Shown here in pieces: positions 43,703 to 53,574 of a DNA stretch of 64,000 bases (position 1 is the first letter of the stretch; every line of letters begins with the position of its first letter). This DNA comes from Pelobacter propionicus DSM 2379. Its GTDB lineage: Bacteria > Desulfobacterota > Desulfuromonadia > Geobacterales > Pseudopelobacteraceae. A program made the position numbers and the translations under genes. Below the pieces are notes generated by a model. It saw only the letters and a list, made by a program, of their open reading frames with translations, was not told the DNA's origin and ran no database searches. The DNA lies in assembly GCF_000015045.1 (NCBI RefSeq), contig NC_008609.1, forward strand, positions 2,675,501-2,739,500, given 5' to 3'.

Positions 43703-45334
43703 TCAGGCCGGAAGCGAGATGGTGATGCGGCACCCTCCCCAGGGAGGCGATTCCGCCGTGATCGTGCCGCCATGCTCTTCGATGATGCGGTAGGTAATCG
43801 CCAGCCCCAAGCCACATCCATCGCTCTTGGTGGTCCAGAACGGCTCGAACAGGTGGGCCGCCACCTCGTCCGTGATCCCGGAGCCGCTGTCGCTGACGGT
43901 GATCACCGCTCGTTGTTCCGCCCTATCCCCGTCTTCGGGGCTGGCCAGGTGCGCGGAGATCTCCACCCTGCCCCCCTCGGGCATTGCCTCGGCGGCATTG
44001 TTCAGCAGATTTATCAGAACCTGGCGCAGCTGGTTCTGGTCGGCGCTGATGGTCATTCGTTCCGGGACCTGGGCGGTGAGGGTTATGCCGCCGAAGCGGC
44101 GGTCCGAGGAGACCAGGAGACGCACCTCGTCGATCAGCCCCCCCAGGCTGATGCGTTCCTTGTGGGGAGAGACGGGGCGGGCATAGGTCAGAAAACTGGT
44201 GATCAGCGCGTTGAGTCGGTCGGTTTCCCGCAGGATGATCGCCAGCAGACGCTGGTCATTCTCGGCAACGGTGCCATGATCGGCGAGCAACTGCACCGAA
44301 CCGCTCATGGCCGCCAGGGGGTTGCGAATCTCATGGGCCATGCGGGCGGCCAGCGAGCCCAGCACGGCCAGCTTGTCGCTGCGCCTAAGCGCCTCTTCCA
44401 TGCGAATCTTGTCGGTCAGGTCCTTGAAGTTGATGATCGCTCCGGCCAGTTCGCCCCGGCCGTCGCTAAAGGGGACGCTGCTGTAGCCCAGGACAAGCGC
44501 CTCCCCATCGGCCCCCTTCCAGGCGCACTCACCGCTGCTCGTCCTGCCCTGCTCTCCCCGGACGGACGCCGCCATCTCCGGAAAGAGCCGCTCCAGCGGC
44601 AGATCATAGACATCCTGCTGCGTTTTTTTCGTCAGCTCCTCGGCATAGCGATTGAAGACTCGGATGGTCCCCTCCCGCGTCACCGTTATCAGGCCGCTCT
44701 CCAGGTTGGCAACGATGGTCCGGTTCAGGCGCTCCAGTTCTTCCAGGTTGACGTTCTTTCGTTCCAGGGCGTCGGCGTTCTGCCTGGCCTGCTGGGAGAG
44801 GTACCCGGTGATGAAGCCGGTCAGACCAAACCCCATCAGGTTCATGAATATGTTATAGAGGATCTGCATCCCGCCGAATGCGTGGGCCGCCTCCCGGCTC
44901 AGGCCTATGACCTCCAGATAGCCGAAATACTGGAAATCGCTGATGGCACCGTAGAGGATTCCGCACAGGGACGCGGTGTAGAACGCCTCCCGGCGTCCCA
45001 GGAGCACGCCGGCGTTCATGATGGAGAGCAGGTACAGGAAGGAGTAGGGGCTGTCCACCCCGCCGGTGAACAGCAGCAGCACCGTAACGAACAACAGGTC
45101 CCAGATGGTCTGCAGATAGGTGATGAAGTGACGAAAGCGGGGGAGTTTGAGCGAGAAGTGCGAAATGGCCGAGAAGAGAAAGGAAAAAGCCATCAGACGA
45201 ATCACCCCGTTGTGGGTGATATCGTCCATGGCTTCAGGCTCCTTCAGCATCAACGCAACCGTGGAAACCAGAAACAGGAAACTGACCAGAATCCTGGCAT
45301 AGATAAAAATCCGCAGCTGCCGTTCACGCCACAT
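43703..45334 (-). CDS. pilS: Sensor histidine kinase PilS
   Basis: 543-residue membrane kinase with about six N-terminal helices (residues 10-175), a PAS domain (about 205-310, LESGLITVTREGTIRVFNRY), HisKA with the phospho-His in ARMAHEIRNPLAAMSG, and an ATPase domain (NLLNNAAEAM, VSDSGSGITDEV, GCGLGLAITY). The architecture and its place 3 bases after pilC identify PilS, which with PilR and sigma-54 controls pilin expression. The expected pilR and pilA do not follow on this strand. Confidence 0.9.
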   Translation of the reverse strand: MWRERQLRIFIYARILVSFLFLVSTVALMLKEPEAMDDITHNGVIRLMAFSFLFSAISHFSLKLPRFRHFITYLQTIWDLLFVTVLLLFTGGVDSPYSFLYLLSIMNAGVLLGRREAFYTASLCGILYGAISDFQYFGYLEVIGLSREAAHAFGGMQILYNIFMNLMGFGLTGFITGYLSQQARQNADALERKNVNLEELERLNRTIVANLESGLITVTREGTIRVFNRYAEELTKKTQQDVYDLPLERLFPEMAASVRGEQGRTSSGECAWKGADGEALVLGYSSVPFSDGRGELAGAIINFKDLTDKIRMEEALRRSDKLAVLGSLAARMAHEIRNPLAAMSGSVQLLADHGTVAENDQRLLAIILRETDRLNALITSFLTYARPVSPHKERISLGGLIDEVRLLVSSDRRFGGITLTAQVPERMTISADQNQLRQVLINLLNNAAEAMPEGGRVEISAHLASPEDGDRAEQRAVITVSDSGSGITDEVAAHLFEPFWTTKSDGCGLGLAITYRIIEEHGGTITAESPPWGGCRITISLPA

Positions 45335-45337
45335 AGG

Positions 45338-46555
45338 TTATCCGCCGACAGTCCCCGCCAGCTTGAAGATCGGCAGATACATGGCAATGACCAGACCACC
45401 CACGGTGGTGCCCAGGAAGACCATCAGCAGCGGCTCCATCATGGCGGTCATGGCCGAAACAGCGTCATCCACCTCGTCATCGTAGAAATCGGCTATCTTG
45501 TTCAGCATGGCATCCATGGCGCCGGTGGCCTCGCCAACGCCGATCATCTGCACCACCATGGGAGGAAAGACGCCACAGGCCGCCAGCGGTTCAGCCATGG
45601 TCTTCCCCTCGGAGATGGCCTGCCGGACCCCGTAGATGGCCTCTTCGACGATCTTGTTTCCGGCCGTCTTGGCAACGATCTCCAGGCCGTCCATGATGGG
45701 AACGCCGGAACTCACCATGGTACCCAGGGTGCGGGTGAACTTGGCCACCGCCACCTTGCGGATCAGCGGACCGGCAATGGGCGCCTTGAGGGCCAAGCGG
45801 TCGACGGTCTTCCGCCCCGCCGGGGTGGCGTAGTACTTCTTGAACACCCAGAAAAGACCGTAGATCAGGGCGATAATCACGATGATATAGCGGGTCAGAA
45901 AGTTGCTTAAAGCGATAACGATCTTGGTGGGAGCGGGCAGATCTCCGCCGAAGTCCTGGAACATCTTGGCAAAGGTCGGGATGACGAAGATCAGGATGAC
46001 CCCCACGACGATCACCGCAATGGACATGATGGTGAGCGGGTAGACCATGGCGCCCTTGATCTGCTTCTTCAGCTTCATGGCCTTCTCGATGTAGGCGGCC
46101 AGGCGCTGCAGAATCGTATCCAGGATACCGCCCACCTCGCCGGCAGCCACCAGGTTGACGAACAGCTGGTCAAAGGCCTTGGGGTGCTTGGCCAGGGCAT
46201 CGGCAAAGGTGGAGCCGCTCTCCACGCTTTCCTTGACCTTGTAGAGTATCTCCTTGAAGGTCTTGTTCTCCTGCTGGCTGGAGAGGATCTCCAGGCACTG
46301 CACCAGGGGGAGGCCCGAGTCGATCATGGTGGCGAACTGGCGGGTGAAGATGACCAGTTCCTTTGTCTGGACCTTGCCCGATCCCCCGAAGGAGGGGAGC
46401 TTGAAGGACATCCCCTTGGCAACCTCGCTGATACTTATGTTGGTAAAGCCGTACTTCTTCAGCTGGGCCTCGACAATGGTGACACTGTCGGCCTCCATGG
46501 TCCCCTTCTGGACACCGCCGGTTTTGGTGCGTGCTTCCCAGGTAAACTTGGGCAT
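45338..46555 (-). CDS. pilC: Type IV pilus inner-membrane platform protein PilC
   Basis: 405-residue GspF/PilC-type protein that links the pilus motor ATPases to the pilus. It has two homologous halves with family motifs (LVIFTRQFATMIDSGLPLVQ and FTRTLGTMVSSGVPIMDGLE) and three membrane helices, with the last near the C-terminus (LLMVFLGTTVGGLVIAMYLP). A strong AAGGAGA lies before ATG 46555. It lies between pilT and pilS. Confidence 0.96.
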   Translation of the reverse strand: MPKFTWEARTKTGGVQKGTMEADSVTIVEAQLKKYGFTNISISEVAKGMSFKLPSFGGSGKVQTKELVIFTRQFATMIDSGLPLVQCLEILSSQQENKTFKEILYKVKESVESGSTFADALAKHPKAFDQLFVNLVAAGEVGGILDTILQRLAAYIEKAMKLKKQIKGAMVYPLTIMSIAVIVVGVILIFVIPTFAKMFQDFGGDLPAPTKIVIALSNFLTRYIIVIIALIYGLFWVFKKYYATPAGRKTVDRLALKAPIAGPLIRKVAVAKFTRTLGTMVSSGVPIMDGLEIVAKTAGNKIVEEAIYGVRQAISEGKTMAEPLAACGVFPPMVVQMIGVGEATGAMDAMLNKIADFYDDEVDDAVSAMTAMMEPLLMVFLGTTVGGLVIAMYLPIFKLAGTVGG

Positions 46556-46579
46556 AAAAACTCTCCTTGATCAATAAAG

Positions 46580-47677
46580 TCAGCGGCCAGGGGGACGGCG
46601 TTGCGGGTTCGTTGCCGGGTTGCTGAGCATCTGTTTCAACTCTTCCGGGTCCTGCGACCGACCCAGGGCATCTTCCAGCGAGATCTGCCGTCTCTGGTAC
46701 AGCGAGAACAGGGACTGGTTCATGGTCTGCATGCCGAACTTTTCCTGGCCCACCTGCATCTGGGAGTAGATCTGGTGAACCTTGTCCTCGCGGATCAGGT
46801 TGCGGATGGCGGCGTTGGGCACCATGATCTCCAGCACCAGCGAACGCCCCTTGGCGTTCATCCGGGGAAGCAGCATCTGGGAGATGACCCCCTCCAGCAC
46901 GAAGGAGAGCTGCGCCCTGATCTGGGTCTGCTGGTGGGGGGGGAACACATCCACGATACGGTTGATGGTCTGCACGCAGGAGTTGGTGTGCAACGTGGCC
47001 AGGCAGAGGTGACCGGTCTCGGAGAGGGTCAGAGCCGCCTCGATGGTCTCCAGGTCGCGCAGCTCGCCCACCAGGACCACGTCCGGGTCCTGGCGCAGCA
47101 CGTACTTGAGGGCATTCTTGAACCCCTTGGTATCGGCGCCCACCTCGCGCTGGTTGACCACGCACCCCTTGTGGGGGTGGAGGTACTCGATGGGATCCTC
47201 GATGGTGACGATGTGCTCGTGGCGGTTCACGTTGATGTAGTCGATGATGGACGCCAGGGTCGTTGACTTGCCGCTGCCGGTGGGGCCGGTTACCAGGATC
47301 AGACCGCGGGCCTTGGAGGCCAGATCTGCCACGATCGACGGAAGGCAGAGTTCCTCGAAGGAGAGGATCTTGTAGGGAATCACGCGAAAGACGCCGGCAA
47401 CCGCCCCGCGCTGCACGAAGACATTGCCCCTGAAGCGGGACAACCCCTTGACGCCGAAGGAGAGGTCCAGCTCGTTCTCCTCCTCGAACTTGTGCTTCTG
47501 GGTGTCGGTGAGCACGCTGTAGCAGAGCTGCTTGGTGTCCACCTGGTTGAGGGGGGGATAGTCCAGCGGCAGCAGTTTGCCGTCAACGCGGATCTGGGGA
47601 GGCGAATTGGTGGTTATGTGCAGGTCGGAGCCGTTGGCCTCGACCAGCGTCTTGAGCAGTTGGTGAAGACTGAGCAT
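46580..47677 (-). CDS. pilT: Pilus retraction ATPase PilT
   Basis: 365-residue hexameric ATPase that drives pilus retraction. It shows GPTGSGKSTTLASIIDYIN (Walker A, about residues 130-148), the Asp box (TIEDPIEYLH), Walker B with RQDPDVVLVGELRDLETIEA and the His box (ETGHLCLATLHTNS). The typical AIRNLIRE motif is present (AAIRNLIREDK). ATG 47675-47677 is preferred, 33 bases inside a longer frame. It lies 44 bases after pilB. Confidence 0.95.
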   Translation of the reverse strand: MLSLHQLLKTLVEANGSDLHITTNSPPQIRVDGKLLPLDYPPLNQVDTKQLCYSVLTDTQKHKFEEENELDLSFGVKGLSRFRGNVFVQRGAVAGVFRVIPYKILSFEELCLPSIVADLASKARGLILVTGPTGSGKSTTLASIIDYINVNRHEHIVTIEDPIEYLHPHKGCVVNQREVGADTKGFKNALKYVLRQDPDVVLVGELRDLETIEAALTLSETGHLCLATLHTNSCVQTINRIVDVFPPHQQTQIRAQLSFVLEGVISQMLLPRMNAKGRSLVLEIMVPNAAIRNLIREDKVHQIYSQMQVGQEKFGMQTMNQSLFSLYQRRQISLEDALGRSQDPEELKQMLSNPATNPQRRPPGR

Positions 47678-47690
47678 GGAATGCGCCTTT

Positions 47691-47720
47691 CGTGACTCGT
47701 GACCAGTCACCAGTAACGGA
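47691..47720. repeat. CGTGACTCGTGAC repeat copy between pilB and pilT
   Basis: CGTGACTCGTGACCAGTCAC starts at 47691 and shares its first 13 bases with the element at 27499. It falls in the short space between the pilB stop and the pilT start. It may form a small hairpin (GTGAC/GTCAC). Confidence 0.4.
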
Positions 47721-47721
47721 T

Positions 47722-49428
<1,707 letters not shown>

Positions 49429-49461
49429 AAAAACTCCCGGAATATAACGTTGTAATGACAG

Positions 49462-49490
49462 ATAGTATGCGGATTGACGGAGGATGTCAA
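49462..49490 (-). promoter_or_regulatory. Sigma-70 promoter of pilBTCS
   Basis: On the minus strand TTGACA (49485-49490) and TACTAT (49462-49467) are 17 bases apart, close to consensus. The start of transcription should fall near 49455, about 27 bases before the pilB ATG. Confidence 0.72.
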
Positions 49491-49608
49491 GTATAGTCAA
49501 ACAATACAGATAGTTGCAAAAACAGCAACCGATTTTCCCTTGGGGAACCGCCCAACCGGCCCGTTAGAGACTACCATACCATCCAATTCAATCGCCCGCG
49601 GGTGGCTG

Positions 49609-51567
49609 TCAGCGTTCGCCCTGGTAGCGCATAAGCAGCTGCCGCACGGCAGAGCGCATTTCGGGAGCGATCCGTTCCGCACGTTCCAGCATGACCCGCC
49701 CCTGACGGATGTGCCCCTCGCTCATCAGGAACTCGCCCGTTTCCAGGTGGCCGTTGGCATAGATCAGGATAGCCTTGCCCGTATCCAGATCAAGGAAGGA
49801 GATTTTTTCCAGGATGCCGCGGTTATTGTAATTCTCCCAGATGGAGGTTTCGGGAAGTCCTCCCGGCTCGGATCTGCGCCGCAGGCGGTAGACGATCCCC
49901 CGCTGCACCGCACTGTAGTCGCGCAAGGAGACGGAGTAGCGGGTGGAAAAATCCACATGGACCGGCCGTTGGCCGATGATGTCGCCTATGGCCATGCGCA
50001 GACACGCCTCTGGTCCCGGAGCACCGGACGCGCGTTTCTTCAGGCTGCTCTCCCGAAAGAGGCGCGGCAGGGAATCCAGGTACCAGTCGAATACCAGGTG
50101 CGGGACATGGGGCAGGTCCACGTCTTCGCGCATCCGCTCCACACCTTGCAGATACCAGAGCGGAAAAGCTCCGCTGTCGCCCCAGGTGAACATGACTCCG
50201 TCGCGGGGGAGCGACCTGAGGGAGTTGCTGGCGTAATCGAAGGCGATGTAGTTGTCGTGCTGGTCGTTTTCGTAATAGTTGACGCCGCAGAGCGTCAGGG
50301 GAAGCAGAAAGAACATCAACCCCACCAGGGCGTACAGTGAGGGGCCGAAGCATTCCGGAAGGTGCGCCGAACGCACCGCAAAGAGCAGCAGGTGAAACAG
50401 GCCGACTCCCACCAGGACAGCCGTGAGCAGGTAGAGGGGGGTGAAGAACTCCTCGGTCAAAAAGATCATCTCGCCAGGCGTGTTGAAGTGGCCGGCGATG
50501 ACCAGCAGGAAGCTGACCACGGCGGCCAGATAGGCCAGAACCAGCTCGCGACGGCTCCTCCAGAGCCGGACCAGGGCGAAGAGCAGCAGGGCGACACCCA
50601 GCCAGGTGAACTCGTGGGGGATGTTGAATGCCGTGATCTGGGCCCAGAGCAGTGAGGGGGGGCGGGAATGGGGCTCGCTGGGATAGCCCTTGCGCAGCAC
50701 ATGCCAGAGGAACTGCGTCACGGTGCTGGTGTCGCCCCAGTTCAGGAGCGGCTTGCGGGTCGCCCGCAGGGGGAGGTAGAGCTGGACGGAGAAACCGAAC
50801 AGGGCGAAGGCCGCTGCCAGCACCAGTTCCCTGATCCGGGAAAGCATGCGCCAGTCGGTCATGACGATCAGGAGGAACCAGGACGGCAGCAGCAGAATCA
50901 GGGTCTGGTGCAGCCCCATGGCCATGCCGGCCAGGAAGGTGGCGGCATAGACATAGGCCGGGCATTCCTCGCCGGCCAGATAGCGTTCCCGCCAGAGCAG
51001 GAGCAGATAGAGGATCATGGCGGTGACAAACGCCAGAAGCGGGTACGGCTTGTCGTGGTTGGACTGGAGCCAGAGCCGTGGCGTAACCGCGAACACGCAG
51101 GCCGCCGACAGGGCGGCCATCCTGACGGCATAGTGGGAAAAGGTCTGGTCCTCCACCACCCTCTCCTCCCCCAGCAGCCGCAAGGCCAGCAGGTACACCC
51201 CCAGACAGGCCAGGGAGGAGGAAAGAGCGGTGGCCATGTTGATGCGAAAGGCGATATTGCCGAAGGGGAGCCAGGTGAACGGCTTGGCGAACATGAGAAA
51301 CAGGGGATAGCCGGGCGAGTGGGCCGACCCCATGGAGGCGATGGCGGTCAGGAATTCGCCGCTGTCGAAGAAGGTAACCGACGGCGCCAGGGTCGCCATG
51401 TAGAGAGCAAAGGGAATCACCAGCGCCAGGACGGCGAAGGGGTCCAGACAGTCGGGAAGCAGAAAACAGAGAAAAAGAAGGGGGCGCTTCCCGGACGATC
51501 CGCCGCGCCTGCAGGTCGCGGCGGATCGTCCAGGGAAGAACCGTGCGAGAATGGCTGGACACTTCAC
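49609..51567 (-). CDS. DUF2723-family multi-pass membrane protein
   Basis: 652-residue protein of the DUF2723/TMEM260 family, related to membrane glycosyl (mannosyl) transferases. Family signature: APSVTFFDSGEFLTAIASMG and SAHSPGYPLFLMFAKPF near the N-terminus, then ten or more helices and a soluble C-terminal domain (TRYSVSLRDYSAVQRGIVYR). A GTG start at 51565-51567 overlaps the stop of the upstream gene (GTGA), which suggests coupling; a TTG at 51594 is another option. The first 30 residues are encoded by a large hairpin and look unlike the family. Confidence 0.82.
   Translation of the reverse strand: MKCPAILARFFPGRSAATCRRGGSSGKRPLLFLCFLLPDCLDPFAVLALVIPFALYMATLAPSVTFFDSGEFLTAIASMGSAHSPGYPLFLMFAKPFTWLPFGNIAFRINMATALSSSLACLGVYLLALRLLGEERVVEDQTFSHYAVRMAALSAACVFAVTPRLWLQSNHDKPYPLLAFVTAMILYLLLLWRERYLAGEECPAYVYAATFLAGMAMGLHQTLILLLPSWFLLIVMTDWRMLSRIRELVLAAAFALFGFSVQLYLPLRATRKPLLNWGDTSTVTQFLWHVLRKGYPSEPHSRPPSLLWAQITAFNIPHEFTWLGVALLLFALVRLWRSRRELVLAYLAAVVSFLLVIAGHFNTPGEMIFLTEEFFTPLYLLTAVLVGVGLFHLLLFAVRSAHLPECFGPSLYALVGLMFFLLPLTLCGVNYYENDQHDNYIAFDYASNSLRSLPRDGVMFTWGDSGAFPLWYLQGVERMREDVDLPHVPHLVFDWYLDSLPRLFRESSLKKRASGAPGPEACLRMAIGDIIGQRPVHVDFSTRYSVSLRDYSAVQRGIVYRLRRRSEPGGLPETSIWENYNNRGILEKISFLDLDTGKAILIYANGHLETGEFLMSEGHIRQGRVMLERAERIAPEMRSAVRQLLMRYQGER
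51493..51531. repeat. 15-bp perfect inverted repeat inside the start of the DUF2723 gene
   Basis: GGACGATCCGCCGCG (51493-51507) and CGCGGCGGATCGTCC (51517-51531) flank a 9-base loop. The stem is very GC-rich, so the mRNA would fold strongly about 35-75 bases after the GTG start. It has no clear T-run after it, so an intrinsic terminator is not obvious. Confidence 0.75.
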
Positions 51568-52574
51568 GAACCGCCACCGGCATCCCGAACGCAATCAAGG
51601 GATACTTTCCCTCCCCAGAGGTGGAAGAAACCGGCGATAACCACCGGAAAGAATGAGGTTCCGTGAACGACCAGGGCGATGCTGATGGCGGTGGACGGGG
51701 GGATGCCGAACAGCGACAACCCCTGGTAGCAGGCATAGTGGTAGGTGCCGATGTACCCCGGTGACGCCGGGACCATCACGGCAAACACCAGCAGCACCAG
51801 GATGAACATGGAGGCGGTCATGGGAAGCTGGACGCCGAACCCGCGCAGGATCATGTCCACCGGCAGAACGGCAAAGGCCCAGATCAGAAGCGACGAGAAG
51901 ACCATGGCGGCAATATGGTCCGGCCGCGGGGAGAGCCTGATTCCCTGCACGAACGAGCCCAGCAGGGGTAGCAGCCGCCGGGAAAGCGACCCGGGAAAGG
52001 GCTTCAACAGCCTTTCCACCAGGGAGAGGGTACCTGCGGTCCTGCGTTTCAGCAGGAACAGGAAGAGTAGCACGGCAAGGTAGAGCAGGAAGGTGACCAG
52101 ACCGCCCACCTTGAGGGCTGACTCGGCTGTCGCCATCCCCTGGGGAAGGTGCAGGGTGAACAGGGTCAGCACCAGGATCAGCAGCACCGTGAAGCCGTCG
52201 AAGAGGCGGTCGATGACCAGCGAGGCGAACACGGTGGGGGTTTCCAGCCCCTCCCGCTCGGCCAGGACATAGGCCCGGATGAACTCGCCCAAGCGGGCCG
52301 GAAGCAGGTTGTTGGCCATGTAGCCGATGATGGTTGCCGGGTAGAGCGACGAAAGCGGAATCTTCTTTTCGGAGATCAGCAGATAGCGCCAGCGCACGGC
52401 TCGCAGGAAATAGCTGAAAAAAGTGCAGGCGATCGCCAAGAGGACGAAGCGGTAATCGGCCGAACAGATCGCTGCCCCAAGCTGCTTGACATCCATCTTC
52501 CTGAGCAGCAGGGTCATGAAGAAGACGCTTACGGCCAGACCGCCCCAGAATTTGAGATCGAGGCTGTTTTTCAC
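51564..52574 (-). CDS. Flippase-like membrane protein (lysylphosphatidylglycerol synthase TM region family)
   Basis: 336-residue integral membrane protein with about eight helices. It shows the UPF0104/AglD-like pattern: SADYRFVLLAIACTFFSYFL, RAVRWRYLL, ATIIGYMANNLLPARLGEFI (NxxLPARxGE), RLFDGFTVLLILVLTLFTL and PASPGYIGTYHYACYQGLSL. Members are proposed lipid flippases or partners of glycosyltransferases, which suits the DUF2723 neighbour. Start and stop overlap ribF (ATGA) and the DUF2723 gene (GTGA). Confidence 0.85.
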   Translation of the reverse strand: MKNSLDLKFWGGLAVSVFFMTLLLRKMDVKQLGAAICSADYRFVLLAIACTFFSYFLRAVRWRYLLISEKKIPLSSLYPATIIGYMANNLLPARLGEFIRAYVLAEREGLETPTVFASLVIDRLFDGFTVLLILVLTLFTLHLPQGMATAESALKVGGLVTFLLYLAVLLFLFLLKRRTAGTLSLVERLLKPFPGSLSRRLLPLLGSFVQGIRLSPRPDHIAAMVFSSLLIWAFAVLPVDMILRGFGVQLPMTASMFILVLLVFAVMVPASPGYIGTYHYACYQGLSLFGIPPSTAISIALVVHGTSFFPVVIAGFFHLWGGKVSLDCVRDAGGGS

Positions 52575-53548
52575 CGGCAGCTCCCCGCAACCGGGGTGCG
52601 GAGCGGTTTCACCAGTGCCCGGTCAACCGCGGCCAGCACGTCCCTGGTTGTCTGCACATCCTGCCTGATGGCCCGGATCAGGGTCTGGGCATCGGGAAAC
52701 TTCCGTTCTCCCCGCAGTCGTTGGACAAAACAGATCGACAGCTCCCGATCGTACAGCTGGCCGGAGAAATCCAGCAGGAACACCTCGATGGAGCGTTCAC
52801 CCTGACCAAGGGTCGGATTGGTGCCGATGTTGCAAGCGCCCTGGTACAGTTCGCCCTCCACCGCCACCATGACGGCATAGACCCCGTCATGGGGAATCAG
52901 TTCGTTCTGCGGGGCGACATTCGCCGTGGGAAAGCCGAGCTCCCGTCCCACCTGCCGTCCATGCACCACATGGCCGGCAACCACGTGGTATCTCCCCAGA
53001 ATCCGGGCTGCCGCAGACACATCCCCTTCCGTGACCAAGCGCCGCACCAGGCTGCTGCTGAAGACAAGCCCGTCCGTTCCCACCGGATCCAGCTCCTCCA
53101 GGGTGAAGCGGCATTCTCCCATCATGCGGGCCAGTGTCTCGTAATTGCCCTGCCGGTCCCGGCCAAAGGCGTAGTCGTGGCCGATGATGATATGGCGCAT
53201 GCCCAGGGAGTGGCAGAGCACGTCGCGCACAAAGGCTTCCGCCGACAGCATGGAAAAGGCCTGGGTAAAGCCGATCACCACCAGGCAGTCCACTCCCTGC
53301 TCCCCTATCAGGGCACACTTCTGTTCAAAGGTCGTGATCAGCGTGGGCGATATTTCGGGCGTCAGCAGGGCCAGGGGATGGGGCTCGAAGGTAACCACCA
53401 CCGAAGGGAGCGCCAGGCGGGCGCTCTGCTGTTTCAGGTGGCGCAAAAGCGCCACATGGCCGCGGTGGACACCGTCGAAATTGCCGATGGTGACCACCGA
53501 ATCCACGAAGTTCTTGTTGAATATTTCCGTTCCGGTCAGTATGCGCAT
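52571..53548 (-). CDS. ribF: Bifunctional riboflavin kinase/FAD synthetase
   Basis: 325-residue enzyme making FMN and then FAD from riboflavin. The N-terminal nucleotidyltransferase domain has TIGNFDGVHRGHVALLRHLK and YAFGRDRQGNYETL. The C-terminal kinase domain has VVHGRQVGRELGFPTANV and GVYAVMVAVEGELYQGACNI. Full length. It overlaps the flippase-like gene by 4 bases and lies 26 bases after recG. Confidence 0.95.
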   Translation of the reverse strand: MRILTGTEIFNKNFVDSVVTIGNFDGVHRGHVALLRHLKQQSARLALPSVVVTFEPHPLALLTPEISPTLITTFEQKCALIGEQGVDCLVVIGFTQAFSMLSAEAFVRDVLCHSLGMRHIIIGHDYAFGRDRQGNYETLARMMGECRFTLEELDPVGTDGLVFSSSLVRRLVTEGDVSAAARILGRYHVVAGHVVHGRQVGRELGFPTANVAPQNELIPHDGVYAVMVAVEGELYQGACNIGTNPTLGQGERSIEVFLLDFSGQLYDRELSICFVQRLRGERKFPDAQTLIRAIRQDVQTTRDVLAAVDRALVKPLRTPVAGSCR

Positions 53549-53574
53549 GGTTCAATCGATCATTGGTTGGATTC

